64,000 nucleotides of DNA from Cyclobacterium plantarum (GTDB lineage Bacteria > Bacteroidota > Bacteroidia > Cytophagales > Cyclobacteriaceae): positions 372,001 to 436,000 of the forward strand of contig NZ_JAANYN010000006.1 of the NCBI RefSeq assembly GCF_011290685.1, written 5' to 3'. Under the pieces are notes generated by a model, which saw only the letters and a list, made by a program, of their open reading frames with translations, had not been told where the DNA came from and did no database searches. Shown in pieces: positions 44,667-53,662 of the stretch. The position numbers were made by a program, and so were the translations under genes. Each line of letters starts with the position of its first letter. The first letter of the stretch is position 1.

Positions 44667-45267
44667 CTTTCAGCGCATTTCTAACCATTTCGTACAAATT
44701 GCGATTGCCGTCCAATTGATTCGTCAACTGCTTCATGCATTTAAATTTCTTATTCCTTACCACCTGATCACTACTGTATTCCTCCCTTACGGCGATTTCA
44801 TCCATGGAGAGGTTTTCGTAATAAAACAGCACCAGAATGCGTTTGCATTTTTCACCCAATTTTTCAAATAAAGCCATGATCAATTGATAGCCTTCCATCT
44901 CTGCCAATGATTTGCTCACATCAAATTCCACCTGTTCCTGTTCCTTTTCATAGATGCCATGTCGATGGTCCCTACTTTTTCGCTTTCTTAAAGTCGTTAA
45001 CCAGATATTTCGATTGATACCATACAACACGGATTTGATACTTGCTTCTTTCCTGAATTTACCGGTCTCGATCATGTTCAGGAATACCAGCATGGTTTCC
45101 TGTATGGTATCAGCAGCATCAGCATTACTGCCATTATTTTGTAAAACATAATTTTCCAATAAACCATAGTATCCTTTGTAAAGTTGATGGATAGCTTCGT
45201 TTATCTGTTTTGCTCCGGAAATCTCCTCCAATATTTCCTGATCAGTCCAAAACTTGCTTTTCTTCAT
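44656..45267 (-). CDS. ECF-type RNA polymerase sigma factor
   Basis: A 203-residue sigma-70 family factor. Region 2 (about residues 20-90) includes ENYVLQNNGSNADAADTIQE, TMLVFLNMIETGKF and KSVLYGINRNIWLTTLRKRK. Region 4 (about 120-180) includes LFEKLGEKCKRILVLFYYEN and LSMDEIAVREEYSSDQVVRN, a helix-turn-helix. The ATG at 45267 is chosen because it lies 23 bases after a -7 element, while the open frame extends 28 codons further upstream. Co-transcribed with the overlapping anti-sigma-like gene. Targets unknown; the CHAT operon has no obvious matching promoter. Confidence 0.88.
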   Translation of the reverse strand: MKKSKFWTDQEILEEISGAKQINEAIHQLYKGYYGLLENYVLQNNGSNADAADTIQETMLVFLNMIETGKFRKEASIKSVLYGINRNIWLTTLRKRKSRDHRHGIYEKEQEQVEFDVSKSLAEMEGYQLIMALFEKLGEKCKRILVLFYYENLSMDEIAVREEYSSDQVVRNKKFKCMKQLTNQLDGNRNLYEMVRNALKDGK

Positions 45268-45290
45268 GAAATACCATCTTTTAGTAGCAT

Positions 45291-45298
45291 CAAAGTTA
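45291..45298 (-). promoter_or_regulatory. -7 promoter element of the ECF sigma gene
   Basis: The minus strand reads TAACTTTG (TAnnTTTG), 23 bases before the ATG at 45267. The -33 position is T-rich but has no clean TTTG. It matches the housekeeping consensus, so the sigma gene need not depend on itself. Confidence 0.45.
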
Positions 45299-45617
45299 AT
45301 CAATGTAACTTCATTAGTAGAAAAAATTGATGCTTTTGCGGGCAAAATCAACCGCCCCTAAATGATGGAAAGGCTAGGTGGTTTTCTAAATCACAGTTTT
45401 GTTCCTCATAACTCCGTCGGAATACTTTGCATTAATTTTCTTAATTTAGTCTGATGAAATCGAGCATGAGGCCAGCGGCACAAAAAGCCATGATTATCGA
45501 ACAATTGCCTTTCGGTATACAGGAGTGAGTTACTCCCGAATCCGGCTCGGGAAAGGCAGGTGCCTGCCTATAAACCAATCGATAACTATGAATTTGATTT
45601 TTTAGTTTTAACCGGCA
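45299..45617. other. Intergenic region with two small inverted repeats, upstream of the LacI-type gene
   Basis: The 319 bases between the sigma promoter and the LacI-type gene hold no plausible gene. TCCCGA (45534-45539) / TCGGGA (45547-45552) and GGCAGG (45555-45560) / CCTGCC (45563-45568) are adjacent GC-rich inverted repeats in an AT-rich setting and may be operators or leader hairpins of the regulator gene. Confidence 0.45.
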
Positions 45618-46676
45618 ATGAAGAAGAATAAAAAGTTATCTGGGGTAAAAGAAATTGCCAGGTTGGCTGATGTTTCCATAGCAACGGTGGATAGGGTTAT
45701 TCACAACCGATCTGGGGTATCCGCCATTACCAAATCCAAAATTGAGAAGATCATAAAGGAATTGAATTACCAACCTAATATTTTAGCCAGCAGGTTGGCC
45801 TCTGGGAAAGTATATCGACTGGCGGTTTTGATACCCAAAGGTTCTGAAAGAACAGATTTCTGGGATGCACCCCTCAAGGGAATCAAAAGGGCGGAAGAAG
45901 AAATCAGGCAATATGGTATTTCTGTGGATTTTTTTTTCTTTGACTTAAACAATAAAGATTCCTTTATCGATTCTGCTCAAAAAATTAAAAACAATAAGCG
46001 TTTTGATGGGGTTTTATTGGCCCCCTCATTTGTAAAAGAATCCATTCAATTTATTCATTACTGCGAGCAGGATACGATTCCGTTCGTATTTATTGACAGT
46101 AATATTGAGGCAAAGGGAATTCTTTCCTATATCGGTCCTCCCCTCTTCCAAAGTGGGTTTCTCGGTGCCCGTCTATGTGCTATTGGAATGCGTCACACCC
46201 AAAAAATTTTATTTGTGAATATTTCAAAAGAAAGTAATAGTTTTAATTACTCCAAAATTGAAGAAGGATTTAAAAATTATTTTTTCGAAAATGATGTAGA
46301 TCACCAACTGATAAAATTGGATATCACTGACACTGAAAAAAAATCGGTGTTTTTAAACCTGGAAAAGATTTTTTTTCAGCATCCTGATATTGAGGTCATT
46401 TTCGTAACCAACTCCCGGGTTTTCTATGTGGCGCAATTCCTTGAATCAAAAAAATATGCTAAAATTCACCTTGTTGGTTATGATTTTTCAAAAGAAAATC
46501 AAAATTATTTAAAAAATGGATGGATTGATTTTTTGATTTGCCACAAGCCTGAAGAACAAGGATATAAGGGACTCATGAGCCTCTACCACCACATTGTCCT
46601 TAAATTGCCGGTTGATCAAATTTATTTTATGCCAATTGATATTGTCACCAGGGAAAACCAGGATTTTTATCGTTAA
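45618..46676 (+). CDS. LacI family transcriptional regulator
   Basis: A 352-residue repressor-type protein. The N-terminal HTH and hinge read KEIARLADVSIATVDRVIHN, IIKELNYQPNILASRLASGK. A periplasmic-binding-protein-like sensor domain follows (YRLAVLIPKGSERTDFWDAP, FDGVLLAPSFVKESI, VIFVTNSRVFYVAQFLE). It faces the end of the SusCD/ceramidase-like/ribokinase locus and is the only regulator there, so it probably controls that locus in response to a sugar or its phosphate. It is AT-richer than its neighbours. Confidence 0.92.
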   Translation: MKKNKKLSGVKEIARLADVSIATVDRVIHNRSGVSAITKSKIEKIIKELNYQPNILASRLASGKVYRLAVLIPKGSERTDFWDAPLKGIKRAEEEIRQYGISVDFFFFDLNNKDSFIDSAQKIKNNKRFDGVLLAPSFVKESIQFIHYCEQDTIPFVFIDSNIEAKGILSYIGPPLFQSGFLGARLCAIGMRHTQKILFVNISKESNSFNYSKIEEGFKNYFFENDVDHQLIKLDITDTEKKSVFLNLEKIFFQHPDIEVIFVTNSRVFYVAQFLESKKYAKIHLVGYDFSKENQNYLKNGWIDFLICHKPEEQGYKGLMSLYHHIVLKLPVDQIYFMPIDIVTRENQDFYR

Positions 46677-46735
46677 TCTAGTTTAAAATCTCTTTAAAAA
46701 CCAAAGGCATCAAAACACTGCTTAGCAAAGCCAAT

Positions 46736-46867
46736 TTAATCCCAATAAAACAATTCAAACCGGCAGCGGCCTTCTGCCAGTTTTTGGGTATTGGTCCAGG
46801 AACCCCAGCAAACCATGGCAACAAAACCGAAAGTAACAGCCAGGGAATATGATTCGATGATGTACAT
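46736..46867 (-). pseudogene. Truncated GRP/DMT-type sugar transporter
   Basis: The ATG at 46867, 4 bases after the ribokinase stop, begins MYIIESYSLAVTFGFVAMVC WGSWTNTQKLAEGRCRFELF and stops after YWD. The reading matches the first helix of Bacteroidota sugar permeases of the glucose/ribose porter type (consensus remembered: CWGSW.NTQKL...FELFYWDY), which are about 330 residues long. Only 43 codons remain. A shifted frame beyond the stop encodes a further hydrophobic 20-mer. An internal deletion plus frameshift is likely. Confidence 0.65.
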
Positions 46868-46871
46868 GGGT

Positions 46872-47780
46872 TTATTCGATTTCTGAAAGCCTGGGAACGG
46901 AGGATTGGGCTCCCTTTTTTGTGACGGAATAGGCTGCCGCTCTATTCGCAAATTCAACTGCCTCTCTTAAAGAAATCCCCTTTGAAATACCCACAGCTAA
47001 AGCCCCATTAAAAGTATCTCCTGCGGCGGTGGTATCTACTGCATGAACTTTAGGTGCAGGAACAATCCCTTTATATTCCCCGGCAGATAAATAAGCCCCC
47101 TTAGCACCTAAGGTGATGACCACCACCTTGACTCCTTTCTCATGAAAAAATGAGGCGGCTTTAGCTGCAGAAGGTTCGTCTTTTACCTGAATACGGCTAA
47201 GCAGGGTGGTTTCTGATTCATTGGGAGTGATGGCAAAAAGGCCGGCATACACCTCGTCATCAAGGGCTTGTGCAGGTGCTGGGTTGAGTATTACTTTCTT
47301 ACCTGCTTCATTCCCTATCTTCACTACAAGGCTTACCGTATCCATGGGAATTTCCAGTTGAAGAAGAATAATTTCAGCCTGGTGAATCAGCTTACTGTTT
47401 TTTTCCATATCCCCTGCGCCCAATGCCATATTGGCACCACTTGCCACTACAATACAATTCTCCCCATTTTTATCAACTGTGATCTGCGCTACTCCGGAAG
47501 GATGAACTTCGTCCTGAGAAATACCATCTATATTGATACCCTCCCGCAATAGGTTTTCCAGGGTTTCTTTACCAAAAATATCCTTGCCGACTTTTCCAAT
47601 AAAGGCAACCTTACCTCCAAGCCTGACCGCAGCCACCGCCTGATTGGCTCCTTTTCCCCCGGGGTTCATGAAAAAATCTCCTCCCAACAGGGTTTCACCC
47701 GGTTTGGGAAAATGGTCTACCTGTACCACCATATCTGTATTTGAACTACCTATAACCAATAAGTTATACAACTTCCCCAT
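46872..47780 (-). CDS. rbsK: Ribokinase
   Basis: A 302-residue PfkB-family sugar kinase. NPGGKGANQAVAAVRLGGKV near residue 40 is the first PfkB signature; DTTAAGDTFNGALAVGI near 255 is the second, with the catalytic Asp in AAGD. VIGSSNTDMVVQVDHFPKPG is the standard ribokinase N-terminus. It would phosphorylate ribose or another pentose with ATP. It follows the propeller-like gene by 51 bases and precedes the broken transporter by 4, so it probably handles the sugar released by the upstream enzymes. The sugar itself is inference. Confidence 0.92.
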   Translation of the reverse strand: MGKLYNLLVIGSSNTDMVVQVDHFPKPGETLLGGDFFMNPGGKGANQAVAAVRLGGKVAFIGKVGKDIFGKETLENLLREGINIDGISQDEVHPSGVAQITVDKNGENCIVVASGANMALGAGDMEKNSKLIHQAEIILLQLEIPMDTVSLVVKIGNEAGKKVILNPAPAQALDDEVYAGLFAITPNESETTLLSRIQVKDEPSAAKAASFFHEKGVKVVVITLGAKGAYLSAGEYKGIVPAPKVHAVDTTAAGDTFNGALAVGISKGISLREAVEFANRAAAYSVTKKGAQSSVPRLSEIE

Positions 47781-47831
47781 CTTATTCCAGGTTTTTTATC
47801 CTCTTTATTTAAATCCATTCAATGAGAATCA

Positions 47832-49151
47832 TCATTGTAATGGGTTTTTAATTTTTATCAGATCCTGGATGATCTTTCCTTCATGTTCCCACCTGGCCAG
47901 GGTATAAATATATCCGTCTTTCCCGATGGCAATTGAATTGACGTAGGTAGGGATGGAACCGTCTGGATACAGAACGGGACCATGATCGAAATAATGTTTA
48001 CTGACAATATGAAAGGTGACCAGGTGGAGGTTTTCCAATCCTTTGGCAGCTCCTTTTGCTATTTTTTCGACCCCCCGGACCAATTTACCATTCTTATAAA
48101 TGGGACCTCCGGTCAGGTAATATATGGTATCATTCTCTTTGCAAAGTTCAAAGCCCAAATACCCGTAACTGAATTGATCAAACATACCGCTTTTTCGGGA
48201 AGGCTCAGAAACAATTCTTTCAACAATCTCAATATTTTTTTTCAAAGGATCAAACCGAAACAGGTAACCGGAGTTCCCATGTATTCCATAAGCAACACCT
48301 TCTGGTTCATGCCAGAAAATCTTCCTCCAATTATAAGCCATACTGCCTGGTTGGGTTGGATCGTACAGGCCAAAATAATCCAAACGAAGATTCACCTCTT
48401 CCTCCGCAGTCAGGGTCTTTTGTTGGGCATCGTACCAATAGATATCCCCTTCGGCTGTAGAAAAATAAACTTTGCCAGACCTGGGATCAACAAACAAGGA
48501 ACGACAAAGGGTCCGGAAATCCTTTCCTGGTGTACCTGCTTCACCAAGTCCTGAAACCAATCCAATATCATGAAAGGCCTTCGTTTGGAGATCGAAGTGA
48601 ATGAAACGTCCAGTGGGCCAGGTAATTCCGTAAATATGCCCTCGCTCCTTATCCATGGTCATCGATACTATCCCTTCTCCACCAGGCACCAGCAACAAAT
48701 TCTCCACTTCTCTGGTAATCAGGTCATAGGATAAAATATGTCCACCAGGGTATTTTTCATACCCTGCAGGCGGGTTTTCAGGCAAGCGGTCCATTCCATC
48801 TATTAATTCATAAAAACCAACATGCGTACTGAAATACAATTTTCCATTTTTTTCATAGAATTCAACATGACTTTTGCCTTGGGGAATGGCTTTTAAGTAC
48901 TTCTCTCTGCACAATTCAGTCAAGTCACCGATAAATTCAATCTTGTTTTCCCTTGGCTTATAAACGTAAAACCGGCCTCCAGATTCAATGGATTCAGAAG
49001 ACAATATGTAATAAATATTGCCATCACTTGCACATGAAATGGCATTGTAGGTATCATGGGCCAATTTAAATCCTGAAAAATACTTTTTCGCCTCCAAATA
49101 TTTGGCGGGCTGATCAGTATTTTTAGATTTGGTTGCTTCTCTATTTGTCAT
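47832..49151 (-). CDS. Propeller-like protein of unknown function
   Basis: A 439-residue protein with repeated beta-strand units (ISCASDGNIYYILSS, HILSYDLITREVENLLLVPG, MTMDKERGHIYGITWPTGRF, SLFVDPRSGKVYFSTAEGDI, AIGKDGYIYTLARWEHEG), about six or seven, so a beta-propeller of the SMP-30/oligogalacturonide lyase-like kind is likely. No signal peptide is seen (MTNREATKSKNTDQP), in contrast to the exported neighbours. It may be a lactonase or lyase acting in the cytoplasm, or an unannotated start may lie upstream. Same strand as the ceramidase-like gene, 31 bases apart. Confidence 0.65.
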   Translation of the reverse strand: MTNREATKSKNTDQPAKYLEAKKYFSGFKLAHDTYNAISCASDGNIYYILSSESIESGGRFYVYKPRENKIEFIGDLTELCREKYLKAIPQGKSHVEFYEKNGKLYFSTHVGFYELIDGMDRLPENPPAGYEKYPGGHILSYDLITREVENLLLVPGGEGIVSMTMDKERGHIYGITWPTGRFIHFDLQTKAFHDIGLVSGLGEAGTPGKDFRTLCRSLFVDPRSGKVYFSTAEGDIYWYDAQQKTLTAEEEVNLRLDYFGLYDPTQPGSMAYNWRKIFWHEPEGVAYGIHGNSGYLFRFDPLKKNIEIVERIVSEPSRKSGMFDQFSYGYLGFELCKENDTIYYLTGGPIYKNGKLVRGVEKIAKGAAKGLENLHLVTFHIVSKHYFDHGPVLYPDGSIPTYVNSIAIGKDGYIYTLARWEHEGKIIQDLIKIKNPLQ

Positions 49152-49182
49152 TCAATCAAATTGAAATGGATATATGGTTGGA

Positions 49183-50586
49183 TTAATCAGGTATCAAGCT
49201 TGATTCTAACCGGGAAACACCTACCTGATCGGCAAGGCGAAGGAATTCGTGAAGGATGTCAATTTCTATATTTGAAGCCCAGGTACTTGGCAGACCATAC
49301 ACCATTTGGGAAGAGGCACCCTCATAACCACCTTCTCTGAGAATGGTGGTAGAGGGGATGTACGCCATCACGTCATTGGAATAGCCCATTACAAAAATAT
49401 CGGGGCCAAAGATCTTTTTTAGCTCAATGGCATAGGAAATGACGGTTTCCCCTCCTAAAGTCATGATGGGCTGATCTCCCAACTTCCATACCTGAACAGG
49501 AAAGGGATATGATTTGATCGTTTCCATTCCTCTACTTCTTTCTTCCTCCAAGCGCGTCGCCCATCTTTTCTGATAGCCAGAAGCAGATTCAATAAATTTA
49601 GAAAGTGCCTCCATGCTAGGCGCCTCCGTCAATTCTAAATTTACTTCTGCATAAGCCGTCTGCATGGTAGCCTCCAATTGTTTCATGTCTTCACTTAATA
49701 CCCTTTCCACTGCAGCCGCCAAACTTTTGCCATATTGTTGGGCCAAATATACGGTCCTCCTGGGTAGGGGGTTTTGATCAGCTCCGGCACCCTGAAAAAA
49801 TAAGGCTGTTGCCCCTGGATAATTTTTCTCCAGTTCGATCTGAGCAAATCCGGGGTAATCACCAGAAAGCCGGTAATCGCCCAGGACAGTAGGGTGACAG
49901 GCGTAACCAAAAACAATGGCCATAATGTCTCCTCCTTCTTCGTTCACCCTAATGACAGGCACAGCGTAATCATTGGGTCCTTTGAGGTCAGCAATACTTT
50001 CCAACTGATTTTCTGGATTGTTTCTGCGGTTTACCTGAAATCTGGTGACCCCATTTTCTACATACAAATGAGCTGGCCGGAGGGCGCCGAAAGCCTCATC
50101 CACTAATCGAATCATGCTATCTACCAGGGCATCGGAATAATGGCTCACCTGCTGCTTCTGGGCCTCGTTCATGGGATAAATATCAGAAAGCGAATTCTCC
50201 AATACCGGGCCGGAATGACTATGGGAACTGTTGATAATGATCTGAGCTTCGCTTAGTCCATGCCTTTCTTTTAGTCCCAGTCTTATCCGGTCTGAAAGCG
50301 CTTTTGGCATGGCCAATAGATCTGCTGTAATCAGAACAGCTTGTTTTCCGGAAGCATCCTCCAGGGCAAGGGCCTTTATCCAAATGGGATGTATCACTTC
50401 TTCAAAAGGATGGTCCCTACCACCATAACCTGCCATCCAGATTGGCTCTTTGGGTGTAATGTCAATTTTGGATACCCCTGCTTTCCATTGCAAAGACGCC
50501 TGGTCGTCTAGAATCCGTGCCTGACCTGAAATATTACTGAATAAAACCATAAGAATTACCGAAAAGACAGAAAAATTTATTTTCAT
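49183..50586 (-). CDS. Exported neutral/alkaline ceramidase-like protein, copy 1
   Basis: A 467-residue protein with signal peptide (MKINFSVFSVILMVLFSNIS). It is the N-terminal domain of the alkaline/neutral ceramidase family: KAGVSKIDITPKEPIWMAGY, the metal-ligand stretch INSSHSHSGP, the second GYACHPTVLGDYRLSGDYPG, then GAGADQNP and MGYSNDVMAYIPSTTILREG. The C-terminal Ig-like domain of true ceramidases is absent. Family members are amidases needing zinc. The position of the nucleophilic Ser of human ceramidase appears as Asn (ADQNP against GDVSP, from memory). It resembles copy 3 (53888-55291) most. N-acyl hydrolysis is plausible but unproven. Confidence 0.85.
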   Translation of the reverse strand: MKINFSVFSVILMVLFSNISGQARILDDQASLQWKAGVSKIDITPKEPIWMAGYGGRDHPFEEVIHPIWIKALALEDASGKQAVLITADLLAMPKALSDRIRLGLKERHGLSEAQIIINSSHSHSGPVLENSLSDIYPMNEAQKQQVSHYSDALVDSMIRLVDEAFGALRPAHLYVENGVTRFQVNRRNNPENQLESIADLKGPNDYAVPVIRVNEEGGDIMAIVFGYACHPTVLGDYRLSGDYPGFAQIELEKNYPGATALFFQGAGADQNPLPRRTVYLAQQYGKSLAAAVERVLSEDMKQLEATMQTAYAEVNLELTEAPSMEALSKFIESASGYQKRWATRLEEERSRGMETIKSYPFPVQVWKLGDQPIMTLGGETVISYAIELKKIFGPDIFVMGYSNDVMAYIPSTTILREGGYEGASSQMVYGLPSTWASNIEIDILHEFLRLADQVGVSRLESSLIPD

Positions 50587-50916
50587 AAGTAGTAATTTTA
50601 ATATGTTTAATGACTTATTACTTAAATTGTATTGATTGCTTCGTTTAATCGGACTTCTAATAAGGATTTAAAAATCCTTTTAATGTTGCCGACCATTAAA
50701 TCCATACATTTTTTTGGATTACTTCTCAACCATCAGCATGCTTACCTTCCTGCAACAAAAGAGACTTATGTTAAGTCAAATTACGGGGTAATTTTAGCAA
50801 TTCATAGATTTAGGTTCGTAAATTTTAACAAGGAAAAAAAACGTTTTTTCCTTTTCAGCTTACATACTGGTATCTTTTTGCATTCCAGAAGGACTCCCGC
50901 CGGGAATTCCCTGGGC
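50587..50916. other. Intergenic region with AT-rich hairpins
   Basis: 330 bases between two ceramidase-like genes on the minus strand. AAGGATTT (50662-50669) / AAATCCTT (50672-50679) and AAGGAAAAAA (50830-50839) / TTTTTTCCTT (50844-50853) are hairpins; the second, 64 bases after the copy 2 stop, could be its terminator on the minus strand. No plausible gene is seen on either strand. Confidence 0.5.
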
Positions 50917-52308
50917 CTAGAATGAGGGAGGAAGAAGTTCATGTACTGTGTTAATAATTAATTCTTCAATTTCCTCTGCGAAAGGAGAAGGTTTGTCATA
51001 ATAATACATACTTGACTCTGCTTCATATCCACCTTCCCTGATTACCCTACAGGAAGCAATATAACAGGGTACATCATTGGCATAGGCATTGATCCAAAGT
51101 TTATCAGCACCTATCTCTTTTTTTAAACGCTGAGAATAATCCACCACCACCTCACCTGCAAGGTTTACCATGGCCATTTCATTGCCAAAAGTCCAGGTTT
51201 GGACAGGATACGAAAGCGTTTTGGGGATATCCTGCCCCCTGGCAATTCTATCCAAAGCCAAACGGGCATAATAGCCCCTGACCGTTTTATCCTCCGTCTG
51301 GGCAATCAGTTCCGGTACTGACGGAACATGGGCGAATGGCAGGTTTATCCATTTAATTTTTCCGGAGGGAGGTTGAATGATTGGATGTAATTTGGAAGTC
51401 AGCAATTGCTCCACATTATCCGCCACCTCTTGGGCATGTAACCGCAGGTGCTCCATTTTTCCCCGCGGGTACGGGTTGGCATCTGCTCCGCAACCTATGG
51501 CCACCATGGCAACTACCCCGGGATGGTTCGACTCAATCATCAATTGCGCCTCTCCCATCCAATCACCATGAATTTGATTAACATCCCCTCCCAAAGTAGT
51601 GCCATGACAGGCATAATTCACCAAAATGGCCTTTAAATTACCGGTTGGATCGGTGATTTTCATCAAAGGGAATGATTGGTCTACCGGACCTCCCTCCGTT
51701 CTTCTGTTTTTTGCAAATCCCATTCTTCCCTGCCCCCAGAATACCAAAGCAGGCTCCCGATCTGCAAGTGAAGAAAGGGCCACTGCAACCAGTTGGTCAG
51801 TTAAACGTTCCGTATACCTCGATATTTCCACCAATTCTTCCAATTTGAGTAAGGAATCACTAAACGTATCCCCCCTGTATTGAAGGATATTAAGCAGATT
51901 CCCCACTTCGGGACCACCATGGGTATGAGAAGCACAAATCACCAGGTGGGAGGCCTCAATTCCGGTTTGTTCTGTTATTCTTTTGGTCACTTTTGCTGTA
52001 ATAATCGCAGGTATCCCCACCAAATCTACGGTGATCAGAATAGATGGTCCCTGATCATCCCTGCCAAAGGCAAGTGCTTTGGCATTCAACTGATGGATGA
52101 TCCCCTCCGAAGGTTTTTTTTCTCTTGCACCGTATCCAGCCAACCGAATGGGGTGGTCCGGAGTAATGTCAATGGTGCTGACCCCAATATCCATATGGGT
52201 TTCCATCTCAGCCATTTCCTGGGCCAAAAGCTGCACTGAAGATTTTCCCAATAAAATCATCCACCAAAAAAAACAGATCAAGAAACACCTCAAATTTAAA
52301 TTCATCAT
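50917..52308 (-). CDS. Exported neutral/alkaline ceramidase-like protein, copy 2
   Basis: A 463-residue paralogue, the most divergent of the three. Signal peptide region CFLICFFWWMILLGKSSVQL. Motifs: VSTIDITPDHPIRLAGYGAR, ICASHTHGGPEVGNLL, VNYACHGTTLGGDVNQIHGD, GCGADANPYPRG and NAYANDVPCYIASCRVIREG. The metal-binding His residues are kept, while PT is replaced by GT after ACH. The ATG at 52308 is 10 bases after the DegT-like stop; the frame extends 12 codons into that gene and is rejected. Coupled to the DegT-like gene, so both probably work on one substrate. Confidence 0.85.
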   Translation of the reverse strand: MMNLNLRCFLICFFWWMILLGKSSVQLLAQEMAEMETHMDIGVSTIDITPDHPIRLAGYGAREKKPSEGIIHQLNAKALAFGRDDQGPSILITVDLVGIPAIITAKVTKRITEQTGIEASHLVICASHTHGGPEVGNLLNILQYRGDTFSDSLLKLEELVEISRYTERLTDQLVAVALSSLADREPALVFWGQGRMGFAKNRRTEGGPVDQSFPLMKITDPTGNLKAILVNYACHGTTLGGDVNQIHGDWMGEAQLMIESNHPGVVAMVAIGCGADANPYPRGKMEHLRLHAQEVADNVEQLLTSKLHPIIQPPSGKIKWINLPFAHVPSVPELIAQTEDKTVRGYYARLALDRIARGQDIPKTLSYPVQTWTFGNEMAMVNLAGEVVVDYSQRLKKEIGADKLWINAYANDVPCYIASCRVIREGGYEAESSMYYYDKPSPFAEEIEELIINTVHELLPPSF

Positions 52309-52318
52309 CGTATGGTGA

Positions 52319-53662
52319 TTAAGATTTCGCCAGGTCTCCGGCATGGGCCCTGATTTTCAATATGGCTTCTGCAATCTGTTCCATGTCTTTTTTTGTTCCC
52401 AATAACATGGATTGACCAAACCATACGGCTTGCTCACATAGCAAGTCATTTTGGGGACAATTGCTGTTTTCCAACCATTCCTGCATGGTCGATTTACCAT
52501 ATAAATTCAAATAATGTCTGTTTTTGGCCAAATCCTGGACATAATTCTCCTTATTCATCCTACCATATCCACCTGAACAAGGGACTCCTTCTGCCGATAA
52601 AGCTTCCAAAAATCTAGATTTTGGCATTTCCGCAAATGCATTTTTATCAAAACGGAACATGTAGAGATGATAAGCACTTTGGGTGACTCCAGGATATAAT
52701 TTCGCAGGATAAATCCCGGGAATATCCTTTAACAGGCCGGTAAGGTATTGGGCATTGAGGGTCCGACGGTTGGCCTGTTCCTGTAATCTGCTCATCTGTT
52801 CCGTCAATAATCTGCCCTGGAATTCTGTCAGCCTAAGATTGGTACCTCTGGTGGAACGATAACTACTGTTTTCACCATCATTTCCCCGGCTTTGATTGTG
52901 AAAATTATAGGCATTATTTGCAAACATATCATCATTGGTGATGATGGCACCCCCTTCACCTGAATTGAGGTTTTTGCTGGATTGAAAACTGAAGGCGCCA
53001 GCCAGTCCAATTGTCCCTACTTTTTTTCCTTTCCATTCGGCCAAATGAGCCTGGCAGGCATCTTCAAGGACAGGGATTTTGTGTTTTTCCGCAACATCCA
53101 TAACAGAATCCATATCGGCCGGGGAGCCGCCGATGTGTACCGGCATGATTAATTTGGTGTTTTGGGTTATCGCTTGTCCGATTTTATCCGTATCGATTTG
53201 AAAAGTTTCTATGTCCGTGTCTACAAATTTAGGTAAAGCATAGTTTAAAACGACCACGTTATAGGTGGCAACAAAAGTATATACCGGAATGATGACTTCA
53301 TCCCCGGGCCCTATGTCCAATACCCCTAAAGAAGTAAATAAGGCACTGGTGCCACTGGATACCCCCACGCAGTGTTTGGCGCCTGTCCATTCTTTGTATT
53401 TATTTTCGAAATTGGCAACCACATTACCGTTTAATCTGCCCCATTTTTTGCTTTGCAATACTTCCGCCATTCCCTCTTCTTCCCTTTTTCCGGAAACAGG
53501 CCAGCTGGGGAATTGGTCAGGATGGGCTCTTGGCCCTCCCAAAAGGGCTGGCTTTTTATTTCCTTCAGGGATATACGAAAAGGATGAGCCACCCAAGGTC
53601 ACTCCTGCCCCCATCAGCGTCAGGGTACCCAAAAATTTTCGTCGATCGTGTTTATAAATCAT
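52319..53662 (-). CDS. Tat-exported DegT/DnrJ/EryC1-family aminotransferase-like protein
   Basis: A 447-residue PLP-fold protein. The start HDRRKFLGTLTLMGAGVTLG has a twin-arginine signal (Arg7, Arg8), so it is exported folded with its cofactor. The sugar-aminotransferase fold is clear: RLNGNVVANFENKYKEWTGA, VSSGTSALFTSLGVLDIGPG, DEVIIPVYTFVATYNVVVLN, VLEDACQAHLA (Asp201, PLP nitrogen) and SFQSSKNLNSGEGG (Lys230, Schiff base). The catalytic residues are present. Cytoplasmic members aminate nucleotide sugars; an extracytoplasmic one is odd, and its amino donor is unclear. The ATG at 53662 replaces a TTG ten codons upstream. Confidence 0.88.
   Translation of the reverse strand: MIYKHDRRKFLGTLTLMGAGVTLGGSSFSYIPEGNKKPALLGGPRAHPDQFPSWPVSGKREEEGMAEVLQSKKWGRLNGNVVANFENKYKEWTGAKHCVGVSSGTSALFTSLGVLDIGPGDEVIIPVYTFVATYNVVVLNYALPKFVDTDIETFQIDTDKIGQAITQNTKLIMPVHIGGSPADMDSVMDVAEKHKIPVLEDACQAHLAEWKGKKVGTIGLAGAFSFQSSKNLNSGEGGAIITNDDMFANNAYNFHNQSRGNDGENSSYRSTRGTNLRLTEFQGRLLTEQMSRLQEQANRRTLNAQYLTGLLKDIPGIYPAKLYPGVTQSAYHLYMFRFDKNAFAEMPKSRFLEALSAEGVPCSGGYGRMNKENYVQDLAKNRHYLNLYGKSTMQEWLENSNCPQNDLLCEQAVWFGQSMLLGTKKDMEQIAEAILKIRAHAGDLAKS

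Noticed and set aside
45534-45568. Transposon end or integration site
   Set aside because: The GC-rich inverted repeats are short and there is no second copy or transposase nearby.
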